Assembly: GCF_947179515.1 (NCBI RefSeq)
Contig: NC_067473.1
Span: forward strand, 92,883,850 to 92,947,849
Length of the DNA stretch: 64,000 nt
Reading direction: 5' to 3'
Source of the DNA: Apodemus sylvaticus
Lineage: Eukaryota; Chordata; Mammalia; Rodentia; Muridae
In this document: positions 45,325 to 57,069 of the stretch, one piece after another
Layout: the number at the start of each line of letters is the position of its first letter
Numbering within the stretch: the first letter of the stretch is position 1
The notes under the pieces: generated by a model
Database searches by the model: none
The model's input: the letters and a program-made list of their open reading frames with translations, nothing else
Told to the model about the DNA's origin: nothing
Position numbers and translations under genes: made by a program

Positions 45325-46206
45325 AAAAAAAAAATGGGGTACAGAGTTAAACAAAGAATTCTCACCTGAAGAATTTCGGATGGCAGAGAACATCTTAAAA
45401 AATGCTCAACTTCATTAGTCATTAGGGAAATGCAAATCAAAACAACCCTGAGATTTCACCTTACACCAGTCAGAATGGCCAAGATTAAAAATTCAGGAGA
45501 CAGCAGGTGTTGTCGAGGATGTGGAGAAAGAGGAATACTCCTCCACTGCTGGTGGGGTTGCAAATTGGTACAACCACTCTGGAAATCAGTCTGGTGGTTT
45601 CTCCGAAAACTGGGCACCTCACTTCCAGAAGATCCTGCTATACCACTCGTGAGCATATACCCAAAAGATTCCCCAGCATGTAATAAGGATACATGTTCTA
45701 CTATGTTCATAGCAGCCCTATTTATAATTGCCAGAAGTTGGAAAGAACCCAGGTATCCCTCAACAGAAGAGTGGATGCAAAAAATGTGGTATATCTACAC
45801 AATGGAGTACTATTCAGCCATTAGAAACAATGAATTCATGAAATTCTTAGGCAAATGGATGGAGCTGGAGAACATCATACTAAGTGAGGTAACCCAGACT
45901 CAAAAGATGAATCATGGTATGCACTCACTAATAAGTGGATATTAACCTAGAAAACTGGAATACCCAAAACATAATCCATACATCAAATGAGGTACAAGAA
46001 GAAAGGAGGAGTGGCCCCTTGTTCTGGAAAGGCTCAGTGAAGCAGTATAGGGCAAAACCAGAACGGGGAAGTGGGAAGGGGTGGGTGGGAGGACAGGGGG
46101 AGAGAAGGGGGCTTATGGGACTTTCAGGGAGTGGGGGGGTAGAAAAGGGGAAATCATTTGAAATGTAAATAAAAAATATATCAAATTAAAAAAATGATTA
46201 AATAGT
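45325..46206 (+). mobile_element. L1 unit D: 881-bp duplicated unit
   Basis: Restarts at 'aatggggtacagagttaaac' (equivalent to about 44068 in unit B) and runs to a second 'aatgattaaatagtaaaaaa' end. Contains a 171-codon frame (45430-45945) of the ORF2 C-terminus with C-C-R-G-C-G-E, a variant of the Cys cluster. It has the same start and end as unit E. Confidence 0.88.
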
Positions 46207-47088
46207 AAAAAAAAATGGGTACAGAGTTAAACAAAGAATTCTCACTTGAAGAATTTCGGATGGCGGAGAAACATCTTAAAAAATGCTCAACTTCATTAGT
46301 CATTAGGGAAATGCAAATCAAAACAACCCTGAGATTTCACCTTACACCAGTCAGAATGGCTAAGATTAAAAATTCAGGAGACAGCAGGTGTTGGAGAGGG
46401 TGTGGAAAAAGAGGAACACTCCTCCACTGCTGGTGGGGTTGCAAATTGGTACAACCACTCTGGAAATCAGTCTGGCAGTTCCTCTGAAAACTGGGCACAT
46501 CACTTCCGAAAGATCCTGCTACACCACTCCTGGGCATATACCCAGAGGATTCCCCACCATGTAATAAGGATACCTGCTCCACTATGTTCATTGTAGCCGT
46601 ATTTATAATAGCCAGAAGCTGGAAAGATCCCAGGTATCCCTCAACAGAAGAATGGATGCAAAAAATGTGGTATATGTACACAATGGAGTACTATTCAGCC
46701 ATTAGAAACAATGAATTCTTGAAATTCTTAGGCAAATGGATGGAGCTGGAGAACATCATACTAAGTGAGGTAACCCAGACTCAAAAGATGAATCATGGTA
46801 TGCACTCACTAATAAGTGGATATTAACCTAGAAAACTGGAATACCCAAAACATAATCCACACATCAAATGAGGTACAAGAAGAACAGAGGAGTGGCCCCT
46901 TGTTCTGGAAAGACTCAGTGAAGCAGTATAGAACAAAATCAGAACAGGGAAGTGGGAAGAGTTGGGTGGGAAAACAGGGGGAGGGAAGGGGATTGATGGG
47001 ACTTTCGGGGAGTGAGTGTCCAGAAAAGGGGAAATCATTTGAAATGTAAATTAATATATCAATAAATTTAAAAAAAAGAAACAACACA
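46207..47088 (+). mobile_element. L1 unit E: second copy of the 881-bp unit
   Basis: Same start point in ORF2 as unit D and the same length. It has a one-base frameshift in the ORF2 C-terminus that splits it into frames at 46215-46487 and 46584-46826. It ends differently ('aataaatttaaaaaaaagaa'), like the end of unit B. Units D and E are nearly identical by eye, with scattered substitutions. Confidence 0.88.
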
Positions 47089-47096
47089 AAAAAATT

Positions 47097-47253
47097 CTTA
47101 TTCATTATTTATAAGTGCACCAATCTCTCTCTCCCTCACTCCCTCCCTTATCACAGGGAGAAAGGCCTTTCCCCTCTCCTCTTAAGAGTACAAAAATCTT
47201 ATTATTTATAATTGCACCAATCTCTCTCTCCCTCACTCCCTCCCTTATCACAG
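47097..47253. repeat. Direct repeat of about 56 bp, 97-bp period
   Basis: The block 'gcaccaatctctctctccct' plus 'cactccctcccttatcacag' occurs at 47097-47156 and 47198-47253, preceded each time by 'attatttata'. About 40 bases of different sequence lie between the copies. It immediately follows the L1 cluster. Confidence 0.9.
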
Positions 47254-49202
47254 TCAGAAGGACACCTTGACCCAAGACAGAGGATTTGAAGAAAACTTTA
47301 AGACAAAAATGCTTGGCTCTGGAGAGAGCCAGCCAAATACCATCTTAGAACCACCTATTTAGTAAGTTAAAAGGCACATGATAATATTTTTTTAATATCA
47401 TCCACAACCAAAAGTCATTTGAAGCAGACATCTAAGGAACCCAGAAAGTGGAGTCACCTGTGTCTCTATAACTGAAAATTAAAAGAAAAGCAAGAGTACC
47501 CAGAAACAAAGGCAGACCACAGGCATAGGGCAAGGGGCCACCCAGAACAGAGAGAACACCCTAGCTCAGTTAGAGGAAGTGGGCTTGGAGATTCAACATC
47601 TATGTAATCTAATTGCTGCTTGAATTGAGTGTAGGCATTCTGCATTAGTACTGCCAAAAAGGCTAACATTTCCACTAACATCTCTCAAAGAGCAAAAAGA
47701 GAAGCAGTCTCTCTGTGCCATCAAGTCTTGAGTTGAAGCAATTCAGTAGGTTTGAAATACATGCTGGCCTGTTTGTCCCAGTCATGGGGTATTAGGCATT
47801 GTCTTTCAGCTATCCGTCATAACAATCCCATAATATATGGAGATATAGCTCTATAAGAGGAGACGGTTTGCTTAAAATCCCTATATATATTATAGGGAAT
47901 AGGATTATGTTCTGTGGGTATGCCCCTTCCCCAAAGGACAAATATCAACTCTAGGTCTGAAAGGTTAGAAACACACTTAGCTACAAGAAACAGCATTAGG
48001 TATGCCCCAAGAGCCCTTCCTTTTCAACTAAGTGAATCCCCAGAGCTAGTGCAGAAGCATCAACTCTTAGGGTGTGCAGAGAAGTGGCTAGAAAAAGAAC
48101 TTTTCATCTTCTAAGTCATCAAAAGAGTAAAAAGACTAAAAAGACTGAGAACATCCTGACGGCTTAAGGTAAGGCTCTTTTAGACCTTGTTTCTGTCTAA
48201 AGGAGCTGCCTTTTCTGTGGTTTTTCCCCCGTTTGGATGGGGCAGGAGTCAATTGCAGCGGCTGAATCCTAAAGTGAGAAGATTACAGAGATCAGGCATT
48301 CAATGGGATCTCCTCTCCCTTTCGAAAAGCTTACTAAAAGGAGCACCAACATCTTCCCATTGCTTCCTTAGCAATGTTCTCTGTTATAACGTTTATCTAT
48401 GTATTCTGACAAGTCATAGAAATTTTATTTTCTTCCCAGATGTTTCTATCATTGTATGCAGTAAACACATGTGGCCTCCCATTTTGCTTTTAACCACTGA
48501 TTATCCTTGTGACCCAGAGGAGGCCCCTTGTGTACTTACTATGTCCCTATGGCCCTCTAGCATTCCTCGGTAGATTCCCTTTGCTTCTATCACATCCCTG
48601 TTCAGGGCACAACATATCATGGCCTGCCAATGACCTCTGCAAAGAAACTGAAATCATTTGAGACTCAACAGAACCAAGAGAAGCCAGACTATTACTGCTC
48701 ATGAGCCCCTTGCTGGGTTACTCTGAAGCTTTTATTCTAAGGTAGCTCAAAGTTCAAAGCAGGGACAGAGAAGCAAGGATAAACAAACAGATCAGTTCTC
48801 CTCACTTCCACCAGATGTGCCCAGGGGCAGAAAGTCCCAGGGCTGAATGGGGCAGTTTGCACAATGCCCTTGAGAGTACTAAACGGCATTGCTTGGGGGT
48901 TGAGGGGCTTCTTGTCCATGGCATTCCTTGGCCAGGTGGAGGCCTTCCTCCCAAGGGAGTAAACATCTCTATGGAAATGGAGTTCACTCAAGAGCATATT
49001 CTAAGAAAGGCTATAATATGCAGGACAGTGCACTATTTATTACATTAAATACAAAAACAATTTCTTGAGATTTAGAAATAGTTTATTGCAAAATTATAAC
49101 ATTATCAAAAGTGACTAAAAATTGTTCTCAAAGTGTCCAATTTACAGTTTATTTATAAATTATTCTTAAGTAGTAAGTCTGGCACAAGAGCAAAATTTAT
49201 AA
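47254..49202. other. Unassigned; possibly partly ERV-derived
   Basis: Almost 2 kb with no repeat I can name. Some stretches (48000-48600 and 48640-49000) have the mixed composition of old LTR or ERV sequence. A minus-strand frame at 47466-47681 has a hydrophobic end but no motif I recognise. No coding call is supported. Confidence 0.35.
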
Positions 49203-49427
49203 ATTTAGATTAGTGGTTCTTAACCAGTAGGTCATGAACCCCTTAGAGTCAAACAACCCTAACACACAGGTCACCTAAGATCATCAGAAATACAGATATT
49301 TACATCACAATTTACAAAAATAGCAAAATTACTGTTAAAAAGTAGCAACAAAAATAATTTTATGGATGGGGGTCACCACAACAAGAGGAACACAGCATTC
49401 CAAGGGTTGAGATTAAGTGCTTTAGAT
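49203..49427 (+). mobile_element. hAT-type non-autonomous DNA element (URR1-like)
   Basis: Inverted ends: 'tagtggttcttaacc' at 49211 and 'gggttgagattaagtg' ending 49419, matching the CAGTGGTTCTCAACC type ends of the rodent hAT-Charlie repeat URR1. Internal 'aaaataattttatggatggg' and 'ggtcaccacaacaagaggaa' fit the reversed family core. An 8-bp TSD, ATTTAGAT (49203-49210) versus CTTTAGAT (49420-49427), 7 of 8 matching, is the right length for hAT. No transposase. Confidence 0.8.
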
Positions 49428-49834
49428 GAAAGAACTGAGCCCAACCTCATCCTGGAAATAGCACAGAGTTTCAAGACCCATTATGGAAGCCTGAAATCAG
49501 GTGAACAAGTTTTGCCTCTCACTTTTAACTCATTCATGCTTTCGGCTGCTTTCAAGCATCAGATTCCCTGGGGTCTAGGTAAAGTAAGGTCCAGATTCAG
49601 AAGACCTTGGGTACAGCCTTTCTATAGTCTTCCAGATGATAAAGCGTTGCTTACCTGTTGTCATATTGCGTGAGGACCATGGCAAGGTGTTATGTGACCA
49701 GTAAAAGAGAAGCAAACAAACTGGAGTGTGTACAGAGTACAAATTCTGGGAGACTTAGAAGCATGAACCTGGGCTGCAGCAAGGTTGCTTGACTCCTGTA
49801 AGCCAAGGCAGAAAATGAGATGTCCTTGTGGATT
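49428..49834. other. Unassigned non-coding DNA
   Basis: No repeat or gene recognised. Confidence 0.4.
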
Positions 49835-50037
49835 AAAACCTGCTCCACTGTGTTCATAGCAGCCTTATTTATAATAGTCAGAAGCTGGAAAGAACCTAGA
49901 TGTCCTTCAACAGAGGAATGGATACAGAAAATGTGGTACATTTACACAATGGAGTACTATTCAACTGTTAAAAACGATAGATTCATGAAATTCTTAGGCA
50001 AATGGATGGAACCATCCTGAGTGAGGTAACCTAACCA

Positions 50038-50592
50038 CAAAAGTGCCAGGAGCCATTCTCACAGAGATCTCAAAACCCCTCCTCTCAGCCATTTCTAGCA
50101 TGCTTTCTCTAGGCTGCTTTTAGAAGGAAATGTACTAGTTTAAAGATTAGCCAAGTAAGCTAGATGGTCAGTACATACAGAGCTCACCCGAGTGGGCTTG
50201 AACAAATGAAGCTCACCTGTAGTTAGGTTACCATAGCAACTCCTTTCCACTTCACCTCCTCTTGATCGAAATATGATGCCAAGTTCCTATTGCATCTGCC
50301 AAATCTTCCCTGAGATCCTGAAAGGCAATTCTGAGAAACTGTTCCTGAAGAATGATGCTAGCCCCCTGAGATTGTTCCCCAGAACACAATGACTTTCCCC
50401 CTTCACCCCTCCCTACACCTGCTTGCTTGCCTTTATAACGCCTTGTGTGAAAATTAAAGTTTGACAGCTTGATCGGAATGACTTGCTGTCTGCTGCTTTG
50501 TGTCTCTTGCCCCCCCCCCACCCCCACCCCTGGCTTCTTCTTAGGTAGTTCCAGGAACCCTGTTGACTGTCCTGTGGGTTGGGACACAAAAG
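50038..50592 (+). mobile_element. Solo ERVK-type LTR with 6-bp TSD, inside the L1
   Basis: LTR 50044-50586 (543 bp) starts TGCCAGG and ends GGGACA, so it has TG...CA ends. It is flanked by CAAAAG at 50038-50043 and 50587-50592, the 6-bp TSD expected for class II ERVs. Promoter order is visible: TATAA at 50433-50437, ATTAAA at 50453-50458, and a poly-C-rich U5 region near 50507-50528. There is no internal sequence, so the provirus was reduced to a solo LTR by recombination. Subfamily not named. Confidence 0.88.
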
Positions 50593-50681
50593 AACACACA
50601 TTGTAAGCACTCACTGATAAGTTGATATTAGCCCAGAAGCTCGGAATACCCAAGATACAATTCACAGACCACATAAAACTC

Positions 50682-50878
50682 AAGAAGGAAAACCGGGGCT
50701 GGTGAGATGACTCAGTGGTTAAGAGCACTGACTGCTCTTCCTAAGGTCCACATGGTAGCTTACAACCATCTGTAATGGGATCCGATGCCCTCTTCTTGTG
50801 TGTCTGAAGACAGCTGCAGTGTACTCATAAACATAAAATAAATAAATATATCTTTAAAAAAAAAGAAGAAGGAAGACC
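50682..50878 (+). mobile_element. B2 SINE inside the L1 3' UTR
   Basis: B2 50695-50865 with 'ggggctggtgagatgactca', 'actgctcttcctaaggtcca' and an AATAAA-containing tail. TSD AAGAAGGAAAACC (50682-50694) versus AAGAAGGAAGACC (50866-50878), 12 of 13 matching. Confidence 0.95.
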
Positions 50879-51541
50879 AAAGTGTGGTTACTTTGGTTCT
50901 TGTGAGAATGGGAACAAAATACTCACAAGAGCAAATATGGAGATAAAGTATAGAGCAGAGACTGAAGGAAAGGCCATCAGAGACTGTCCCACCTGGGGTT
51001 CCATCCCATATACAGTCACCAAATAGTCCTGACACTATAGTGGATGCCAAGAACTGCTTGCCAAAAACCATCTGATATGGCTGTCTCCTGAGAGGCCCTG
51101 CCAGAGCCTTACAAATACAGAGGCAGATGTTCAAAGCCAACCATTGGACTGAGCAAGGGGTCTCCAATGGAGGAGTTAGAGGAAGGACTGAAGGAGCTGA
51201 AGGGGTTTGCTACCTCATAGGAAGAACAATAATATCAACCAACCAAAACCACAGAGCTCCCAGGACTAAGCCATCAGCCAAGGAGTACACATGGCTCCAG
51301 CTGTAGCGAAGGATTGCCTTGTCAGCATCAATGGGAGGAGAGATCCTTTATCCTATGAAGGCTCAATAGATGCCCCAGTGTAAGGGAATCAAGGGTGGGG
51401 AGGTGGGAGTGGGGTGGGTGGAGGAACACCCTCATAGAAGCAAGGGGAGGAAGGATGGAATAGGGGTTTTCCAGAAACCAGGAAAGGGGGGTAACATTTG
51501 AAATGTAAATAAAGAAAATATGCAATAAAGAAAAACATAAA

Positions 51542-53889
51542 AAATGTCACTTCACCCTAACCAGAATGCAACTGATCTATCTTAAGATAATACCTAAGAG
51601 GCAGGCTCGTCCCATGATCAACTCCATATATGATACCAGCAGTTATATCTAGTTTGTGATTTTCCAAGAAATTCTTCAGAAATAAGTGGCCAGAGTTACT
51701 CAGGGCAGGGATTATGGTTACCACACATGAAGGCTGCAATCTACATGCTCTATGTTTATAAGTAGAGAGCACATTATCAGACACTAGAATATTTTATGTC
51801 TTGAAATTAAATCAATGGAGCTTATCTCCACCAATGTATGCTTCAGAACCTAAGGACTGAAAACAAATATAATATATAATTTTTAAAAAATTATAATTAT
51901 CCCTACATTATCTCCCTTCCATTCCAAAGTCATTATCATGAGAAGATAAAGTGTTCATTTAGAATACAATTTTCTTCATAGTTCAACCAAACAATAGCAA
52001 GCCTCCTGACTTGCTATATTCATGTGGCCTCCTTATTAACACTCATTTATTTTTATAATTCAATACTTTAGTGTTTTTGCTACAATACTAAAGATAAGAT
52101 GTCTCTCATGAGTCAGGCGTGACTTTCCCCTTTTCTGTTATACTACTAAAGAAATAGACACCCTTCCCCCACCCAAGGATCTGGGATTTCCCTAGGATGG
52201 AAATAAAAGGCTGAAACCTAGGAGGAACTTCTCACTAAGAGGTTTCACACAGTTTTAATACCTTGTCAGAATAAACCACCTTCCTAGACAGACTGGAACA
52301 GAGACAGTGATGATGGGTGTGGCCGTGCCTTGACCTTGCTCACATAATTATGAATGTCTCTTGCCTTCTACAAAAGCCTGAACCTCATGTCAGGATAGAT
52401 GAGTGTGGTGATAAGGAATCAGTAGACCTCTTTATTTCTCTCCCCAATGTGGCCACATTGAATCACTCTCATTTTTCTTCTTTACTCAGTTAATTGTCTT
52501 TCATTAGTTTATTCACAATAAGTGGCTGCCAGCGCTCAGGTTCTGCTCTGACTCTGTAAAACTTTTCTGTACCTGTAGGACCCTAACTTGAATTTCTTAC
52601 TACCTCTAGAACCTACCTACTCCAATCAGACCATATGTAGGCATTGTACATAATGCAGCAGAAATTACCACCTACCACTGAAGGAATTCATTTTTATATT
52701 AATTCCCCAAAATAAGCACAACATTTTAGAGGGGAAAAAATGTAACATCACAAAAGTAAATGCTGTTATTAACTTGGTTGTCAGCAATTTTATAATAGCT
52801 TAGATTCTAGCTATCAATTAATTAGGCTTTCTTTTGTAGATTGAAACATCTTCTCAAGGTGTGTAGAATTAAGATACCAAGATGAACTGATTCAGTAACT
52901 ACTTCCTACCACACCCTGTGTAAAAGCTTCCATAAAAGCCTTAAGTAAGTCTAAAAGGGAAATGCAAATCTTCAGCAACAAAAGAAATTAAAAATATCTA
53001 TCAAAGTCATACCAAATTTCAGGAAGAATTCTCACCCATACAATACAAAACTCTGACTAACAACAGGAGAATGAGAGACACTGGTAAGTTGACATGCTTG
53101 TCCTGGACACTGCTGCTTAGACAAAGTCAGCATACCAAGCAGTGGGAGGTAGCTGTCACAAGGCAGGAAAGCAGGTTCACTAAGTAGACAGAGACACATG
53201 GTCTCCCTCATAATTTTACCCTAACACTTGGGAATATGGCAAGACACAACACCTGTTAACTTACTACTAGCCCATTCTCCCCTCTTTTTCAGCTAAGAAG
53301 TAGTTTGCCTCCCATGGTACCTAAGGAAAGCATGCTCCCCTCAATATCTCCCTCTTCTCTGAAGCTACTAGAGGTCATACAACCCTCTGTCAATGAGATG
53401 GAAGATGGCTTCTAGGCAAGGATTTTTGGAAAGAGGTAAAAATCACCCTCTCATACAACTCCTTTCTTTCTGCCCTCATAAAATCTTTATGAAACTAAAA
53501 TTAACATGCAAAGGATGTAGACAGAGGAATAAGAAGAAAAGGAGGCTGTCCTGAAATCCATCCTCAGCATTAAGTGTTCTCTAAGAGTTCTATTTATTAC
53601 AAATTTAAAAAGAGAGTGTATACAAAATATCATCAAAAATGAAGGACATCTAAGTCAATGATTTATGCATATTTGACTTATTCTTGCTTCTATACGAGAG
53701 GATGCAAGCACATGATTCTTGACAAATCACTCTATAATTTCAAACCATCACAGCCTTAGTCACACTAAGCCTCCATATAGGCTTAAAGAAAAATACAAAG
53801 TATATCTTGAAATGAAATTATAGAAACAAGTGTAGGCATGTTTTTGTGGAAAGTTTATCCTTGCATTATTCAAATAATGATTTCTCTGC
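51542..53889. other. Unassigned non-coding DNA
   Basis: 2.3 kb without a repeat I can name. 52120-52640 has an AATAAA (52271) and an LTR-like texture but no ends or TSD that I can define. Confidence 0.35.
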
Positions 53890-54305
53890 CCTCACATCTT
53901 GTTTGAAACCAGACATCACATTGTAATGCTTATGTCAAGAATCTCCTGTCTAGGGTTTGTGTAAACAATGCTTATCATTTGTCCTCTGCCTTGTCAATAA
54001 AAGCTGATCACCCAGTGGCTGGGCAGAAAAGAGAAAAGATCAGGACAACTGTTAGCCAGGGAAGGGAGAAAGAGAAGAGGAACACAGATTGAGCCACAAA
54101 GAGGAAAGAGAAAAGACAACATGGAAGTTCAGCTGGAGCATGAAAGCCCTAAAAGCAAGTATAATGGGGATTTTGGTTGAGTGTTAGCCAGATTAGCTGG
54201 TTTAAAACAGATATTATGCCTTGATATTATGATAAAGCTTGAAAATAAATTTTTATCTTTCTGTGTCATTATTATGGAACTAGCTAAGATTAAAAAAAAA
54301 CAACA
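53890..54305 (+). mobile_element. Probable ERV LTR
   Basis: 'gtgtaaacaatgcttatcat', 'gtcctctgccttgtcaataa' with AATAAA at 53997, purine-rich middle, then 'gataaagcttgaaaataaat' and 'ctttctgtgtcattattatg'. This order resembles a rodent ERV LTR. Family and exact ends uncertain, and no TSD found. Confidence 0.5.
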
Positions 54306-54537
54306 GCCACAGTATTAATTTAGTGTTTACATTTATATTAAAAATATCATTTATAAACAAGAATTAAAGAAAAGCAAATTTATGAATGTATTGATATAAG
54401 ATATAAAGAAGTAATAGACTAGAGAAATAAAAGAAGAAGTTTGGCAAAAATTACCAAACAAAAAGACTTTTGGTAATGAAGGTTCTAGAATTCAAAATCA
54501 ATAAGATATAAGCATGATATATGATAGTAACATACCT

Positions 54538-55066
54538 GTATTAGTTAAGGTTCTCTAAAGGAACAAAACTTATAGAACGAATATATAATATATAATTTAT
54601 AAATAAATATATAATTTATACATAAATATAAAATATATGCAACTTTAATAAATATAATTGTTATGCATTAATATAATATTTAGTATACATCATATATATA
54701 TTTATATCTAGAGTGGCTTACAGGCTGTGGTATAACTGGTCAACAAAGGCGGTCCAAGAATCCAGTGGTTATTGAGTCAGAGGGCTGGATATCCCAGCTG
54801 AGCTTCAGTGTGCCCTGGATTCCTGAAGAAGGATACTCTAATGCCAGTAAAGGAGTGGACTGGCAAACAAGAGTGAGATTAAGCCAGCATGTCCTTTATA
54901 TAGTCTGTCACTCTTCCTACAGAAGGTGTGGCCCAGATTAAAGGTGGATCTTCCCGTCTCAACGATCCAGATTAGAAGTGGCTCTACCTACTTCAAATGA
55001 TTTAATTAAGAAGAAAAATCTTTCACAGGTGTGCTCACACATTTGGGTTTTAGCTAATTTGAGGCA
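54538..55066 (-). mobile_element. Class III-like LTR, reverse, with AT expansion
   Basis: Begins 'tgtattagttaaggttctct', contains an AT-rich expansion at 54577-54712, then 'gagtggcttacaggctgtgg', 'gctggatatcccagctgagc', 'gaaggtgtggcccagattaa', 'tcacaggtgtgctcacacat'. This is the order of a rodent ERVL/MaLR-like LTR in reverse. The right end is lost. Confidence 0.65.
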
Positions 55067-55599
55067 GGGATAAAAAGGAGCTAGCAAGGCTTCCAGTTAT
55101 TAATAAAGACCTGGCTAAGATCAGACATTGATATAGATATAGAGGTTTGGAACTGATCCTGGACCAGTTGTTATAGATGGTAATTCAAATACTAATTCAA
55201 GGGTGTCAGGTACTAGAATCAGCATGGTATGACTCTGTCTACATAAAACATCCATAATAAATATATTTATGGAGACAGAGGGCAGATCAGTGATTTCCAG
55301 AACATAGAAGAGAATAGAAATGGGGAGTGATCGGTAAAGAGGTAAATTGGGAGTGATGAAAATCTGTAATTGGATAGACATGATGGTTATACAATAATAC
55401 GAATATAAAGCATTATGAATATTTTCACTCCAATAAGAAAGAAAAACAAATTATAGGTGCTATTTTAATCCCATAAAAATTGGGATATATTCTCTGCATA
55501 CTCATGTGGAAAAGAAAATTAACATTCATTTCAATTTAATGGAAATTGAAATAATTTTTTTTCATTATAAAAGCAAAAACTCTAAAAATTTAGTGTGTA
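55067..55599. other. Unassigned non-coding DNA
   Basis: No repeat or gene recognised. Confidence 0.4.
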
Positions 55600-55780
55600 A
55601 AGGTCATACAGATGAACCTCAATTGGCAGAGTGCCTGCTTGGGATACATGAATCCCTGGCTTTCCTTCTCAGACAGAACAAAGTGGGTGTGGCTGGTGCT
55701 CTGGAGTTGAAGGCCCCAAGAACAGAGTTCAAAGTCATCCTCAACTAATAAGTTTGAGGCCAACATAAGAAATTTATAAA
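55600..55780 (+). mobile_element. ID_B1-type SINE (B4 class)
   Basis: ID-like first half ('gatgaacctcaattggcaga', 'gtgcctgcttgggatacatg', 'aatccctggctttcc') followed by a B1-like second half ('gggtgtggctggtgctctgg', 'agttcaaagtcatcctcaac', 'agtttgaggccaac'). Diverged. Confidence 0.65.
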
Positions 55781-56747
55781 AAGACAGCTATAAATCAAAG
55801 GAAACTGAGATGAGGAAATTTGAAAAGAACAAGGTTGAAATTAAGTGGAAGACAAAGCTTATCTGATAGAATTCAGATCAACCTATTGAGAATCTCAAAT
55901 GTAAATTGTTTGAAATAATAAAATGGATGTGTCAGTGTAGGAGAGGTGACATGTACATGTCATAACTGTAGTTATGATACTTAAAATACAGAGCAAAGTA
56001 ACAATATTAAAAGACGTGAATGAAGCATATTATTCACCTACAAAAGCAAACACCAAATAACTGAAGTTCTGTCAGCAGCAGTCCTAAAACCCATAAAAGT
56101 ATGGAATAGTATGTTTCAAGTAAAGAAGTATATAGCATAGCTATATTTTTAAATTGATGAAGAAGTGTGGTTATTTTAAGACAAACACACAAAAAGGATG
56201 TTCCTGACTGCCCCTCTGCTTCTAAAAAGAGACGTGCAAGACTACTGTTTTAAAAGGAAGATGGGCAAGTACAAGAAAGGTGAGACAAATCCAAGCTGGA
56301 AAATACTCCACATTGTCTAAAACAGTAAACCAGCAAATACCCAATAATGATGGAACAGGAAGAAATACAGAAACAATAACTCAACTAGCCAGAAAATTTC
56401 ATTGTTTAAGTAAACGGCTCATCTATTTAAATACTTGGTCCACGGTTGGTAGTGGTATTTGGGGGGAGGTACATTAATAAAGAAATTACTTATTAATCTA
56501 AAAAATTATAAATATATAAAAACTAGAATATCTGACATTTCACATAGCAAACACTAATGAACACAAATGGTCTGAGATTTACAGATACAATAATAGTGGT
56601 AGACCTTACTATTATCTTTATAGATATACTATCCAAACCAAAGCTCAGCACAGAATCCTCAACATTAAAATTCTTCATTCAAATATATAAAATGTTCTAA
56701 TCAATATACAGAATAAAGCAGCCCATGGAACCGTCACTAAAATTGAC
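55781..56747. other. Unassigned non-coding DNA
   Basis: AT-rich, with no repeat or gene recognised. Confidence 0.4.
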
Positions 56748-57061
56748 ATTCTATGCTGGGAACCAGCGAGCATGGCTCAACACCCCCAGCTGAGCTGTTT
56801 GCACAGGTTTCTTGAGAGCAAAACATCCCATCCTGCAGCTTAGCTTGATTCCTGGTGTGGTAGGGACTTCCCAGGTGCCTGACCTATGGCTATAATTGGT
56901 TTTTCCTGTTCCCTTCCCTGGCCTCTAGTATATATATTGCCAGTCTTTCAGTAAAGCTTTGGCATTCTCCTTACAGAATGACCTGTGTCTGCGTTTTCTA
57001 TCAATCCCCCAGGCCTACGCCCGATACTCGGTACTGTGGTTGCATGGGTGCCGTCAATTCT
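56748..57061 (+). mobile_element. Short ERVK-like solo LTR with 6-bp TSD
   Basis: LTR 56754-57055 (302 bp), starting TGCTGGGAACC and ending GCCGTCA. TSD ATTCTA (56748-56753) versus ATTCTC (57056-57061), 5 of 6 matching. Promoter plan: a TATA-rich box at about 56928-56937, AGTAAAGC at about 56951 as a polyadenylation-type signal, then a U5 with 'cctgtgtctgcgttttctat'. Its length is short for a class II LTR. No internal region. Confidence 0.75.
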
Positions 57062-57069
57062 CTGCATAG

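Larger units (their letters stand above)
49835..51541 (+). mobile_element. 5'-truncated L1 (older 3' UTR type) with two nested insertions
   Basis: Last part of ORF2 from 'cctgctccactgtgttcata' at 49839, resuming after the LTR at 50587 ('gcactcactgataagttgat') and after the B2 at 50866. It then continues with a long 3' UTR (50866-51541) ending 'catttgaaatgtaaataaag'. The 3' UTR differs from the F-type of the 42-47 kb cluster. The frame is broken. Approximately 1.0 kb is L1 after removing the insertions. Confidence 0.88.

Noticed and set aside
47466..47681. Possible retroviral or membrane-protein remnant on the minus strand
   Set aside because: Hydrophobic C-terminal part only, with no motif that identifies a family and no neighbouring viral sequence that I can support.
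50252..50728. 158-codon minus-strand frame
   Set aside because: Antisense of the solo ERVK-type LTR, then of L1 and B2 sequence.
52120..52640. Possible LTR with AATAAA
   Set aside because: Texture only; no ends, TSD or second copy in the window to support it.
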